Source: Zymoseptoria tritici IPO323 (lineage: Eukaryota > Ascomycota > Dothideomycetes > Mycosphaerellales > Mycosphaerellaceae). From it: a stretch of 64,000 bases of DNA. Positions 1-10,442 of the stretch are shown here, one piece after another; position 1 is the first letter of the stretch, and each line of letters opens with the position of its first letter. Where the stretch lies: the NCBI RefSeq assembly GCF_000219625.1, contig NC_018208.1:1054001-1118000 (forward strand). The letters run 5' to 3'. Position numbers and translations under genes: made by a program. Below the pieces are notes generated by a model. It had not been told where the DNA came from and ran no database searches. It was given only the letters and a program-made list of their open reading frames with translations.

Positions 1-700
1 GAAGTAAAGGAGGTTAATAAAGAAGGAAGGAAAGAATAAGTAGAACGGCGTAGTTTTATGCGAGAGGATATATAGACTACGTCTATAATTAAGGACTCTA
101 ATTTACTAATATATTACGAGCATAAGGAGTTATAGGTAGAATTTACGGACAATTACGAGCCTTAGGTGTTAGGCAGGCAGATACGAGACCGGAATTAGGG
201 CTGTTTGTGCTATATAACAATAGTTAAGAGGCAATGCTATAGCGTAGGCACCTAGGAAGGACCTAACGATTAGACTCCTTAGTCCGAGTCTTAGTTATAT
301 TAGCTAGTAGGCCCGAACTACGCCGGATATAGGCTAAGGACAGCATTTAGGCTGTCGAACACCCCTTTAGTCCCCTTATAAGGACCGGAAACTATAACGA
401 CAAAGGAACGTCTACCTACCCCCCTATTACCTATATATGCAACCGGATTACTACTACCTCCGTCCTAATAGCCTAGTAGTCGTCGCGTCTATTTAATAGT
501 TTCTCCTTCCGTTAGCTTCCTCTTATAGTGCCCTTAGTTCGAGTCTCCGAGAGAATAGTACATCTTCGACTAATTCGTAGCGCTTCTTTTTGCACCGATT
601 TCCGTTTTAGAACAGCGCTAGGGGTTACATTTATATACTAACGCGTGGTCGCTTACTCTATCTAATTACGCGCTTTTATACGCAAACTAACTTCGTCGCG

Positions 701-780
701 CCTAGTTAGCTAGAGTAGCGCTTAAACGGACTAACCTACCGGAGATTGTATATAAAACACCGCGGTTCGATTCCTTCCCC
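701..780 (+). other. Possible tRNA-derived (SINE-like) Pol III promoter remnant
   Basis: GGTTCGATTCC at 764-774 fits the Pol III B-box consensus GGTTCGANTCC. About 50 bp upstream, TAGCTAGAGTAGCGC (near 707-721) is a weak A-box-like match. A CCTTCCCC acceptor-like end follows. A tRNA clover-leaf does not fold cleanly because the T-stem has mismatches, so this is at best a RIP-damaged tRNA-derived repeat. No second copy was found in the window. Confidence 0.2.
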
Positions 781-1625
781 GTTAGTCGGTTTCGAGATGT
801 TGTTAAGTTTCTTTTTGCTACTTGTTTTTCTTTTTTGCGACCTAAGGACAGGCCGCTAGGGGAGGGGGGGAGACGGCTGAACAGACTGCACCTTTACGCG
901 GTGGCCGTCGTAAGTACCTTCCTTAGAAGGGAAACTAAGACAGTCTGGAAGAAACCTCCTCGAAAACCTCTCGAATCCGCCCGAAATCCTTCTCGAAATC
1001 CGCCTCGAAACACGAGCTATAACAGAACAATAGCACGATTCGAACGAATAGCCCTCTACGCTACGAACGAGAAGAAGAAAGAAGCAGTCTACTCTGCCCT
1101 ATACGCGCACCTCCTCGAAATCCGAATCGAAATTATATGTCCCTTCTCTAGAGACTTCGTCGCCCTCGAAGGAAGTATATATGCACTTTAAAGAGCTAGA
1201 ACTCGGTAGAATCTACAACTCTACAATTAACCTGCGTAGCTATATACGCTAGAAGGCGGCATATAGTTCTACAAAGGCATATTAAGGACAAGAGAAGGCA
1301 GCGAGTTAGACAGCTGCTTTTTGCGCCTTTGCGCTACATCGCCTTGCGCTACATCTCTTTCGAATTCGCAGCGTATGTGCGAAGCGGAAGGATCCGCTAA
1401 AAATTCTACAAAAGCTTAGTGCGAAAATTCTGCAGCCTTAGGCTGCAACACTCGTTTAATTTCCTTTGTCTCGCATTTGTTTAAAGTCCTTTAGCATTGC
1501 CTTAGGCACAGGGTCTCCCCTAAGGTTAAAGAATACCGAAAAATCTAATTGTAACTAGATCTACTGCTTTGCCTTTATAGCAAAGCCGTCCTACATAGTC
1601 TTAGACTCCGAAAGGACGTAAATAG

Positions 1626-1658
1626 AACAAACAAACAAACAAACAAACAAACAAACAA
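1626..1658. repeat. (CAAA)n microsatellite
   Basis: About eight uninterrupted copies of the tetranucleotide lie inside otherwise CpA-depleted DNA. The intact CpA steps suggest that the array expanded after the RIP episode. Confidence 0.9.
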
Positions 1659-2237
1659 TAGGGGAGGGGGGGATACTATTAGGGAACGACTAGGGTGTCG
1701 CTGCTCCGGGCCTAAATCGGGCCTGTTCTAGGCCCGATATAGACCCGATACAGGCCCGAGGATGCCCTAAGCGAGGCTTAGTACACATATTCCCTTCTGT
1801 TCCCTTCCGCCTCCCTTCGTTATACTCGGTAGGCAATATAGACATTCGTATACAGACTGTTCATACGTGTTAGTTGCTACCTAGTTACACTACCCTTACA
1901 GTATTTACGAGAGGGTAATATCCTTAATAGATAGTCCGGACTTCGATATTAAGAGCTAAGTATTAATAGCATCCTCTACGTCGTAGCGACGCACCGTAGA
2001 AGCATATAGTATATCGAGGACTCGTATACTAGTAGCTCCGTAGTCGGCGTTAACTTAGGCGGTTATAAAATACTAGGAGTATAAGGCGTTTAAGAAGCTA
2101 TCGGATAAGGATAGGTTCTTGTTTATTAAGAAGGTATTACTAGCGAGTAAGAACGTAGAGCTCGTTACTAGTATAGCTAGTAATTTCCTCGAGTATTAGG
2201 TAAAGTAGAAGGTTAAGGCCGAGAAGGATCTTATACT

Positions 2238-2263
2238 ACCGCCGCCGCCGCCGCCGCCGCCGC
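2238..2263. repeat. (CCG)n microsatellite
   Basis: About eight CCG units follow a coding-like relic. In the plus frame they would encode polyproline. Confidence 0.85.
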
Positions 2264-2959
2264 GCGGTAAGACGCCGCTTCTATATCTACTTCCTTAATA
2301 GTAGCCGCTTCTAAGTCCGCTTCCTTATTATTATTAGTAGCTTCTATTTCTTACGCTAAGCGGTTAGCTAGTATCGGGGCTCGTAGGGGATTATCCGTCG
2401 TAGTCGAGTTAGTAGAATCTATCGTAGTATTCGTAGGCGTCGTCGTAGGGCGGTTATTAATATCGGTAAAGGTAGAAGGGTTAAGAAACGGTATAGAATT
2501 AAGGTTAGAGCTAAAGCTCGAATTTAGACGTACGGTCTAAGAGGGTAACTAATTAAGGAGTAGAGGAGCGGTCGGGAGGCTATATATAGCAAAATGTATA
2601 TAAAAGTCCTAGTATAGTATATACTATTAATTTTAGTAGAGGTGTTTTAATATTTTAGTAGGGAAATTTCCTAATTAGGTAGGAGCTAATAAGGGGCAAC
2701 ATCGAGAGGTATTAGAATCTAGTACTTTCTCCCGATACTTCCTCCCTTAAACTATATAACTAATTAAGAAGTTATCTAATTCTTCGAGTTTACGTTTCCT
2801 TATACCTTCTACCTTTATTACTTAACTCTATAATTAATCGTCGCCTTATACTACTCCTATATAGTAGTCGTAATATCGTTACGTAGTTATACTATCGCCG
2901 CATCTTACACTCCCTTAGGAACTCTATTACTAGCCTCGTTACGACTAAGGAAGCCGATA

Positions 2960-3395
2960 TTAACATTCGCCGGTCTCTAGTTCTAACCCTCGGAGTTTAG
3001 CGACTAGCTATTAGTATATATAAAGTTGTATAACACGTAGTAGTAGACGACAAAGCGAGCATTTATACGGATACTATAGCCCTTATTAGCGCCGTTCGTA
3101 AAGCACTTCTAGCGTAGCTTATTAATGCCGAAGATACGCTTAATATAGTTACGGTATTACGCGTAACGGAGGTTAAACAGCTCTTCCTTTATACGCGGCT
3201 TCTACTACGTAGCCTCGAACTTACGTAAGTAATAGCGAGTCTTCGGATATAGTACTAGTATACGGCGATTCTTCTTAGAGTAACCTCCGTCTACGAGGTA
3301 GTACTTACTAGCCGGTACCTTAAAGCCCTTCTTCGAGGTAGTATTAAGGACTAATATGTCGTTTACTAATCCCTTATAGCCTAGTAATATATATA
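2960..3395 (-). pseudogene. PIF/Harbinger-type transposase (DDE_Tnp_4 / HARBI1-like) C-terminal relic
   Basis: Ignoring RIP-type TAG stops, the minus strand reads in one frame through conserved blocks of the HARBI1-like nuclease. A degraded GYKG..NDILVL block matches the family's GWEGSAHDSRVL region. It is followed by KYYLVDGGYSKK, then ELFNLRYA, RNYIKRIFGI, and a final ARFVVYYYVLYNFI block. The order and spacing fit the family's catalytic C-terminal half. The N-terminal half is missing: the relic stops where a chromovirus LTR copy begins at 3401. It is dead, with multiple stops, and was a DNA-transposon nuclease. Confidence in the family is good; the exact ends are approximate. Confidence 0.75.
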
Positions 3396-3400
3396 CGAAC

Positions 3401-3641
3401 TGTTAGAAGCACCTTAAGAGGGAATATAGGCTTACACCGAAAACAAATAGTTATAGAATATAACGAGTCGATTCGATAAGGAAGGGAATAGACGAGAGCG
3501 TCCCCCGAGGCTATATACCCGCCCTTTGTATTACTAAATGCGTCCCTCCGCCTAGACTAGGCACCGGTCGTAGTCTAACGTCCGCTTAGGGGCCGTCGTA
3601 CGCCCGTAAGGTTCGTTCCTCTATAGGATGTCCTAGTCTAG
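3401..3641 (-). repeat. Truncated chromovirus LTR copy
   Basis: It begins TGTTAGAAGCACC like the full LTRs at 3642 and 10114, and matches them for 241 bp. It then ends abruptly where the next LTR starts at 3642. The remaining 88 bp are not found on the far side of the neighbouring element, so this is not a simple nested insertion with both halves kept. It is more heavily RIP-mutated than the adjoining LTR. Confidence 0.9.
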
Positions 3642-3970
3642 TGTTAGAAGCACCTCGAGAGGGAATGTAGGCTTGCACCGAAAACAAATGGTTGTAGAAT
3701 GTAACGAGTCGATTCGATAAGGAAGGGAATGGACAAGAGCGTCCCCCGAGGCTATATACCCGCCCTTCGTGTTGCCAAATGCGTCCCTCCGCCTAGACCA
3801 GGCACCGGTCGTAGTCTAACGTCCGCTCGGGGGCTATCGTACGCCTGTAAGGTTCGTCCCTCTACAGGATGTCCTAGTCTGGGCCAGATAAGATAGCACC
3901 GGTAATCTGTAGTACTAGGATAGTCTAGGTTAGGACAGGTAGGGGGCGTTATCGTAAGGGTGTCCTTACA
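3642..3970 (-). repeat. 3' LTR of chromovirus (weakly RIP-mutated)
   Basis: 329 bp, starting TGTTAGAAGC and ending TGTCCTTACA. It keeps many TG and CA dinucleotides (for example GGCTTGCACCG, GTGTTGCCAAATGCG) that are TA in the partner LTR at 10114 and in the truncated copy at 3401. It is therefore the least mutated copy. Confidence 0.95.
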
Positions 3971-3991
3971 TTGCCCCCCTCCCCTCTCTAC
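3971..3991 (-). other. Polypurine tract for plus-strand priming
   Basis: On the element's own strand an uninterrupted G/A run (AGAGAGGGGAGGGGGG) lies immediately upstream of the 3' LTR, exactly where LTR retrotransposons keep the polypurine tract. This independently fixes the element's orientation as minus. Confidence 0.85.
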
Positions 3992-4212
3992 AACTAACCT
4001 TAGTTGCGGTAGAAAATTCATAAGCTGTTAGCTGCCAGATGTCCTAATCTAGAAGGATTTGCGGGTCTATAGCGTCGCTATATTAATTTAATTCTTCTTC
4101 TAAACTTTCTCTCTTCTTTACTAACTACTAAAAAGTAAGTAATCTAGGGTAGTGCTAGTATAGTCTAGTTTAGGTCTAGCAAGGCTAACATTAGCGCAGA
4201 CACACTATATCT

Positions 4213-5108
4213 TCCGCCGCCGCGGCCCTCGTGCGCAACGATTACGCCAAAAAGGTCCGCAACGGGGCTTTTAACTACAATCCGTGCTTTAATTGCATTA
4301 AAGACGTTAAGCTAAACAAAGACTTAACCAAACTATGCTAGTTAGCGTTAGAGAAGCCTATTAAGGGCATTACTGCTAAATGCGCCGGCTGTCTAGACGA
4401 CAGAAATGCCGATTGCTTCTAGGTAGGATATTTCTAGACTGTTCTAGAGTCTTCTAGATCCAGGCTAACCCTAAATAGCTCCCTCCAGCCCGTAAGGACG
4501 AGTAGGATACTATTAATATCTAGATTTAAGCAGAGTACGCTAATCCGGTAGTAAACGCGGACAACAGGAAGAAGTTAAGGAGCAAGGTGCTCCTATTTGC
4601 TAGTTCGATTAAGTTGTATATGCCGTTCTAGCTTATTTTAGACTAGTATGCTAACAGTTAGCGCCTTAGGGAGCTTGGAAACAGCGTTCGCGGCCCGGAG
4701 GGTCTTACTTTATACTAGGGTACCCGCGCGTAGGACACGACGGGTTAAAAGGTTAAGAAGCGGGACAGGTCGGCCGCTGCTTATATAGAGAAGGCCGTAA
4801 GTGTACCGTTCTAGCGCATTTTAGGCTATGCTAACGCTAGGATGTAGGAGCAGGCTACTGCCGGGACCCCGAGGGCTAAGAGAAGCCGCCTAATTAATCT
4901 AAAGGGCGCTATTACGGTCTAGTCGTTAATAGACAAGCTTAACAAGTACAAGACTGCCTTATATCGCAATAGCAAGGCCCTAGAGAGGTTTAATTTGTAC
5001 GCTAGGGGTACGGGAAAGACTAACAGGGAGGCGTTAAAGGCTTTAGTAAGTACTACGGCCGCTTAGGAGCGTAGAGAGGACGCTTCGGACGAGGATAGCG
5101 ATAATTAA
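4213..5108 (+). pseudogene. Antisense accessory ORF relic inside the chromovirus
   Basis: Between pol and the 3' LTR, the strand opposite to gag-pol carries a coherent coding relic of about 290 codons. The first part (from about 4231) holds paired cysteines (PCFNC, then CAGCLDDRNADC), suggesting a zinc-binding module. The second part, shifted by one frame (about 4443-5108), is basic, then ends in an acidic ERREDASDEDSDN tail and a TAA at 5106-5108. Interruptions are almost all TAG, as RIP of CAG or TGG would give. The frame change may be an indel or an intron. No family is recognised. Antisense ORFs in this position are known in some plant Ty3/gypsy elements; whether this one was functional is unknown. 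Confidence 0.55.
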
Positions 5109-5349
5109 GCCGGTTTAGTCTAGTTAGCTCTAGCAGTGTGCAGGGTATAATAGATAACGCTATTACGCAGAGTAATAGGGCCCTTTTAAGTTATAATAGC
5201 GCAGAATAGCTTAACGTAGACTAGAATAGTCCAGAATAGAAAACCTTAACGCCTAAATAAAATCCCTAGAATTATTAAAAAATGTTAAAGTCTAATGTTA
5301 TAAAGCAAAAAGGATTGAAAAATTAACTAAGGGGGTTAGCGTTTTTTCT

Positions 5350-8300
5350 AGAATTTACCGCGCGCAGTCGGTCCTTTCTAGCCTATTCTGCGCCGGTAGG
5401 CCCGTATTGCTACCGGGCTAATATTAACTGCTGCTTCCTAGGAGTTCTCGGACTAGTCGTAGTCTTTCTACTTAATAAGGTACTCCCGATTGTTTAGTTC
5501 GTCTACACGTTTAGCCAGAATAGCCTCGACTTCGTATTTATTGTCCTCTCCTACGTCGTATCGCATTATCCTGTCCTGTTTGCGACTAAACTAGTCCGGG
5601 ATAGATAGTTCTAGCAGAGAAACATAGAAGGTTAGGTAGATCTTTAGTAAGTCCGGTAGATCGAGCGTATATGCGACGCGGTTAATAACCGCTTTTACCT
5701 TATAAGGTCTAATATACTTGTAATCGAGCTTCGCCGAAGGTCTTAATAACCTAATATTGCGTATGTTAAGGTAGACTTCGTCTCCGACGTTAAAGGAGAT
5801 GTCCTTCCTATACTCGTTCGCCTACTTAGCTATTTGCTTCTTTGTTTTAGCTAGTCTAACCTGTAGTTTCTTCTAGTTAGAGATAACGCGGTCCGTAAGT
5901 TATATAGCGAATAGGGCTTCTCGTCTATCCTAGCGTAGTCTAGGCTAGTAGTACCGCCGAGGGTCCCGTATCGTATACGCCTAGAATAGCGTAACCCCTA
6001 TTACGGAGTATACGCTATTATTGTACGAGAATTCCGTAGTAGAAAGTAGGGAGGCCTAGTTATCCTATTTATAGTTGTAGTATGTACGAAGATACTACTC
6101 TAGCGTCTAGTTTTAGCGCTCTGTTTGCCTGTCTGTTTAAGGGTAGAACGCTGTGCTTAGTTTCCGGCGTATACTAAGGCAGAAACAGAATATACTCTAG
6201 AATTTTAAGGTTAGGATAGGCCCTCGATCCGACGTAATTGTAGCTAGTGCGCTATAGAGTCGTACGACTTCCCTTATAAACACCTCTACGAGCTCTGCTA
6301 CGGTAATCGTCTTCTTACATAGCGCATAATAGACTATTTTGGTGCATCTGTCTACGATTATTAGGATTAAGTCGTAAGCCTAGCCTAGAAGCATACTAGG
6401 TAGCAGGTCCGTTATAAAGTCTAGCGTTATATCCTCCTATAGTGTAAGCGATAGTAGCTCTGCGTACAGCAATCTGTAAGGTTTGTGCCGCCGTAGCTTT
6501 GCCCTGCTGCACGCTTAACACGTTCGTATATAGTCCTTAACGTATTTCCTTATTTTAGGCTAGTAGAAACTCCTTTGTAGAAGTTCGAGCGTTCGAGAGA
6601 AGCCGAAGTGCCCTACTATAGGGTCGTCGTAGCATTCCTAAAGCAGTTAGAGTCTTATACTTCCTTTAGGTACGTAGGCCTTGCCGTCTATATACGCGAC
6701 TCTATCCTCGTTAGTCTATCGATCTACCTAGAAAGTAGGTTCCGCTTAGTCCTTTTCCTCGTTAATCCTATTAAAGGTCGGATCTTTTAAGAGGGCGCGT
6801 TTTAGGCGCGTTTTTAGGTCTGGGGCGTCCTTTACTGCCCCTACGTGCCTTACTAGTCTATTATAGTCTAGATGCGGTTAGAATGCTGTCTAAAGGAGCC
6901 GCAAGCTTGCAGACGACTCTTCGTCTATAGCCTACCGTCTAGAGTAGTCCTTATCCGTAAGGTCGGGCCTTCTGCTTAGTACATCCGCTGCCCTATTAGC
7001 CTTGCCGGGTCTGTAAATAGTCCTAAAGTCGATCTGCGACAACTACTCGGCCTATCTAACCTACCGCCTAGACAAGGTCTTAGTCGTTATAAGAGTTTGT
7101 AGGTTTGTATAATCCGTTAGTAGTTCGACCTAGTATCGAGCCCCCTCTAGGTATTATCTAAAGTGCTTAAAGGAGTCTACGACTGCTAACAGCTTAGCGT
7201 CTTCCGTAACGTAGTTCCGTTCTGCCGCGATTATCTTTCGTAAGAAGTATAATACAGGGAACTACTACGTCTTGCCGTAGTCTTCGTATAGTTAGCTTAG
7301 GATGCCTAAGATTGCCTCGCCTAAGGCGTCGGTTTCTACCCTATAGGGCAGTTCTAGGTTAAAATAGCGTAGGATAGGAGCTTCCGAGAACCTTTTCCGC
7401 AATTCGTTAAAGGAAAGCACAGCTTGCTCGTCGAGCTCTAAGTATACTCGTTCCTTCTTATATTAGTTTACTGCCTTTTTCCCCTCCGTATAGCGGTTAA
7501 GTGCCGCAGCAAGGCGTAAGAAACCCTTAATAAAGCGCCTATAGTAGTTCGCGAAGCCGATAAAGACCCTAATGTTATATATTAACTAGGGAAGTAGCTA
7601 CTCCTAGACCGATCTAACCCGTTCTAGGTCGATCTTTAGCCTATTACGTGTAATAACGTACCCGAGGTAATCGACGCGGTCCTTATAGAAATCGCACTTA
7701 GACAGGTTAGCGTACAACTTATATTTCCGGAGGCGCTCTAGCACCTCCCGGACGTAGCCCTCGTACTCCTTTACCGTTTTAGAGTATATAAGGATGTCGT
7801 CGAGGTAAACGACGCAGAACATGTCGATTAGCCCTACTAATATACTATTAATAAAGTTTTAGAACACCGTAAGGGCATTACAGAGCCCGAAAGGCATTAC
7901 GGTATATTCGAAATAGCCGTATCTAGTCCGGAAGGCTGTCTTCTACTCGTTACCTTCCCGGATACGGACACGGTAGTACGCGTAGCGGAGGTCTATCTTC
8001 GTAAAGTACCTAGCGCTAGCTAGCTAGTCTATTAACTCGGAAATTAAGGGAAGACCCCCCCTATTCTTTACCGTAACCGCATTTAGGCCGCGGTAGTCGA
8101 TATAGAGGCGGAGTATATTATCCTTTTTCCTCGCGAAGAGGATTAGCGCGCCCGCCGAGGATGTCGAGCAGCGAATAAAGCTACTCTTTAGATGTTTAGG
8201 GAGCTGCTTGCGTATCGCATCTATCTCTGCCTCCGACAGAGCGTATATAGGGCTAAATAGGACCCTTGCTCCCTTAACTAGGTCGATCCTAAGATCGTAC

Positions 8301-8990
8301 GGTCTATATAGTGCTAACTTGCTAGCCAACTCCTCCGAAAAGACGTCGGAGAAGTTAGAGTACGCTATTAGGACGCTATTCTAGTCTAGTTCGAGTCTAT
8401 CCTCGACCTCTTAGATCGATATAACGTAAAGAGCTACCTTAACTTTACCGAGATACTCTTAGTAGAACCTGTCCGGGAATACTACCGCTATTACTTACTG
8501 CTTTCGAGGTTTCTACCTCTAGAAGACCTTCTTTAGAGCGAAGTTAATACCTAGGTTGTACTTCTCGAGCTAGGGTATACCGAGTACGACTTCGAAACCG
8601 TAGATACGTCCTACCTTAAACGTATCTATATACCTCTACACCTTACTAGAGGTATTTATAGCCTTATAGGAGTTTCTCGTTTCTCTAAAGACCTATAGGC
8701 TCTAGCTATTTAGAGTTAGGTACTTTATCTAGGTAGATAGCTCGGAAACTATCTACCTTATTTCCTTTACTAGTATAGAATCGTAGAAGTTGTCCTAGGC
8801 GCCGCTATTAATTAGGCCCCGGACCTTTCTAGACTCCCCTAGGCCGTTTAGCGTTAACTCGACACTAATTAGGCGCCCTTACTAGGCGCGGCGCTTTCCT
8901 AGCTTAGCCGAGCGCTACTAATCCTTATTATAGAGGACTTAGCCTACCTAAGTAATAGCGTCTACTTAGGGGGTATCTCTTTCCCTAAAT
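5350..8990 (-). pseudogene. Chromovirus pol relic (protease-RT-RNase H-integrase-chromodomain)
   Basis: Reverse transcriptase is clearest. The segment 8024-8329 encodes the N-terminal part ending in the conserved YIDYRGLNAVTVKNR block. The segment 7604-7822 contains YLDDILIYSK (the catalytic YxDD box) and SKCDFYKDRVDYLGYVI. Integrase core residues are readable at about 6180-6400 (LIIVDRCTKIVYY ... TSDRGPIL). Downstream at about 5640-5800 is a GPY/F-like region (LRPSAKLDYKYIRPYKV). The C-terminus at about 5420-5545 is a chromodomain (KYEVEAILAKR ... REYLIK-KDYD-SENS-E, with RIP stops at the expected Trp positions). The chromodomain places the element among chromoviruses, whose integrases target heterochromatin marks. 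The gene is dead. Confidence 0.9.
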
Positions 8991-10000
8991 CCTTCTATAG
9001 GTACTAGTTAGTATAGTCGCGGTAGATATACCCGACCTATTAGTATCCGTAGTACGTAGCCTTAAAGGGGGCCTTTAGGTCCTATTCGCTATTACTAGTC
9101 TTTACCTTCTTACCGTCCGGAGTAGTAGAGCTATCGCTAGGGCGCTTCTTCGCCTACTTAGCGGCCCTTTTAGTAGCCTACCTCTTACGAGCCTCTTATT
9201 TAGAGCCCTCGTTAGCGCAGTAGGCCTTTTTAGCCCTCTCTTCGGTGTCTACTAGGTTTAGTAGGGTAGTAGGGTAGTTTAAGAGGCGGTTACGAAGGGT
9301 CTATAGAAGGGCGCTATAGAACCTAAGGATCTTCTTACTATTATCCCTTTTATCGAGCTCCCTCTAGAGTATCTTTAGCTCCTTAAGGAGTTCTTCTAGC
9401 ATATAGTTACTTAGGGTAATCTTTTTTAGCTTCTTATAGGCCTTCTCGCGCTATTCGGTCTTTATACTTATTAAGTTAAGTATAACCTCCTTTATTATAG
9501 ACTAGGTTAGCTTAGAATAGTCGTTAAGGCCGTCGACGTAGCGTTCCTAGTAGTCTTACTAGAGCTTTCCTATATAGTCGGTAGTAAAGTCGACCTTATA
9601 GTCTTCGCGTTCGGCGAATCCTTCGTATTATCTAAAGGCTCTTTCGAGGGCTCGGACCTAGTCGTCGTAGCTTATACGCGACTTACCCTTAAAGACTAAT
9701 AGCTCTTTTAACTTAGGGAGGTTATCCCTCGTCCTAGTATACTAGTTAGGTTTAGAGAAAAGGTAGCGGAGGGTAGCTATCCTTAGGTTCCCTTCTAGCG
9801 TAGGATAGTCTAGTTTAGTATAGAGTTCCTTAATCTTCTACTAAAGGGTTAAGAACTCGAAGGTAGCGCGGGCGACTTCGTTATCGTACTCCTAGGTAGC
9901 CTTTTCTTTTATAGTCTCTCCCGAGCTAGGCTAGTTAAGAAAGTTAACGTCCTATAGCTAACTAGTAGGCGTAGCCGATAGCTCCGTAGAGGAAGCGCTT
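8990..10000 (-). pseudogene. Chromovirus gag relic
   Basis: The region between the 5' LTR and pol on the element strand is rich in Arg/Lys/Glu codons and broken by RIP stops. At about 9000-9060 it holds a CCHC zinc-knuckle footprint in which Cys and His codons have become Tyr (YYGY..VGYIYRDYTN instead of the Cys-x2-Cys-x4-His-x4-Cys pattern), exactly what TGC to TAC and CAC to TAC changes give. Limits are approximate. Confidence 0.7.
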
Positions 10001-10113
10001 ACCTACTATCGGGCGGAGGTATTAGGAAGGGAATCGTCCTAATAATAAGTAACCTTTAGAGCTATATCGGTAGTTTTCGGTATAGTTATACGATTGTTTT
10101 TAATTAAATCGAA

Positions 10114-10442
10114 TATTAGAAGTACCTTAAGAGGGAATGTAGGCTTATACTAAAAACAAATAGTTATAGAATATAACGAGTCGATTTAATAAGGAAGGGA
10201 ATAGACGAGAGCGTCCCCCGAGGCTATATACCCGCCCTTCGTATTACTAAATACGTCCCTCCGCCTAGACTAGGTACCGGTCGTAGTCTAACGTCCGCTT
10301 AGGGGCCGTCGTACGCCCGTAAGGTTCGTTCCTCTATAGGATGTCCTAGTCTAGGCTAGATAAGATAGCACCGGTAATCTATAGTGCTAGGATAGTCCAG
10401 GTTAGGACAGGTAGGAGGCGTCATCGTGAGGGTGTCCTCACA
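10114..10442 (-). repeat. 5' LTR of chromovirus (heavily RIP-mutated)
   Basis: 329 bp, colinear with 3642-3970. Even its terminal TG has become TA. The last 30 bp next to the gene side (GTCATCGTGAGGGTGTCCTCACA) keep CA/TG, so the RIP footprint fades at the very edge of the repeat. Confidence 0.95.

Larger units (their letters stand above)
1..2900. other. RIP-mutated repeat debris, no intact gene
   Basis: CpA and TpG are strongly depleted and TpA is in excess, so TAG/CTA triplets interrupt every frame. No intact gene is visible. A plus-strand stretch at about 2050-2240 reads as a lysine-rich peptide once TAG codons are ignored, so it may be a coding relic of a transposon accessory protein, but I cannot assign it. 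The longest formally open frame (835-1191, plus) is rich in Arg/Pro and resembles no family I know. A CAAA microsatellite and a CCG microsatellite interrupt the block. Confidence 0.6.
3642..10442 (-). mobile_element. Ty3/gypsy chromovirus LTR retrotransposon, full length, RIP-inactivated
   Basis: A 6.8-kb element is bounded by two 329-bp LTRs (3642-3970 and 10114-10442), each TG..CA or its RIP-altered form. It runs right to left: 5' LTR at 10114-10442, gag, pol (protease, RT, RNase H, integrase, chromodomain), a polypurine tract at 3971-3990, and the 3' LTR at 3642-3970. All coding frames are broken by TAG/TAA codons that RIP would make from CAG, CAA and TGG. No target duplication is evident: TCTAG precedes 3642 and TGTGC follows 10442, which points to rearrangement after insertion. 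An additional antisense ORF lies between pol and the 3' LTR. Confidence 0.93.

Noticed and set aside
835..1191. 118-codon plus-strand open frame in RIP DNA
   Set aside because: No homology pattern; RIP-stripped DNA can leave chance open frames when read opposite to the mutated strand. Left as debris.
6608..6790. 60-codon plus-strand open frame
   Set aside because: Antisense to the chromovirus integrase region.
3642..10442. Target-site duplication for the chromovirus
   Set aside because: TCTAG at 3637-3641 and TGTGC at 10443-10447 do not match, so none is claimed.
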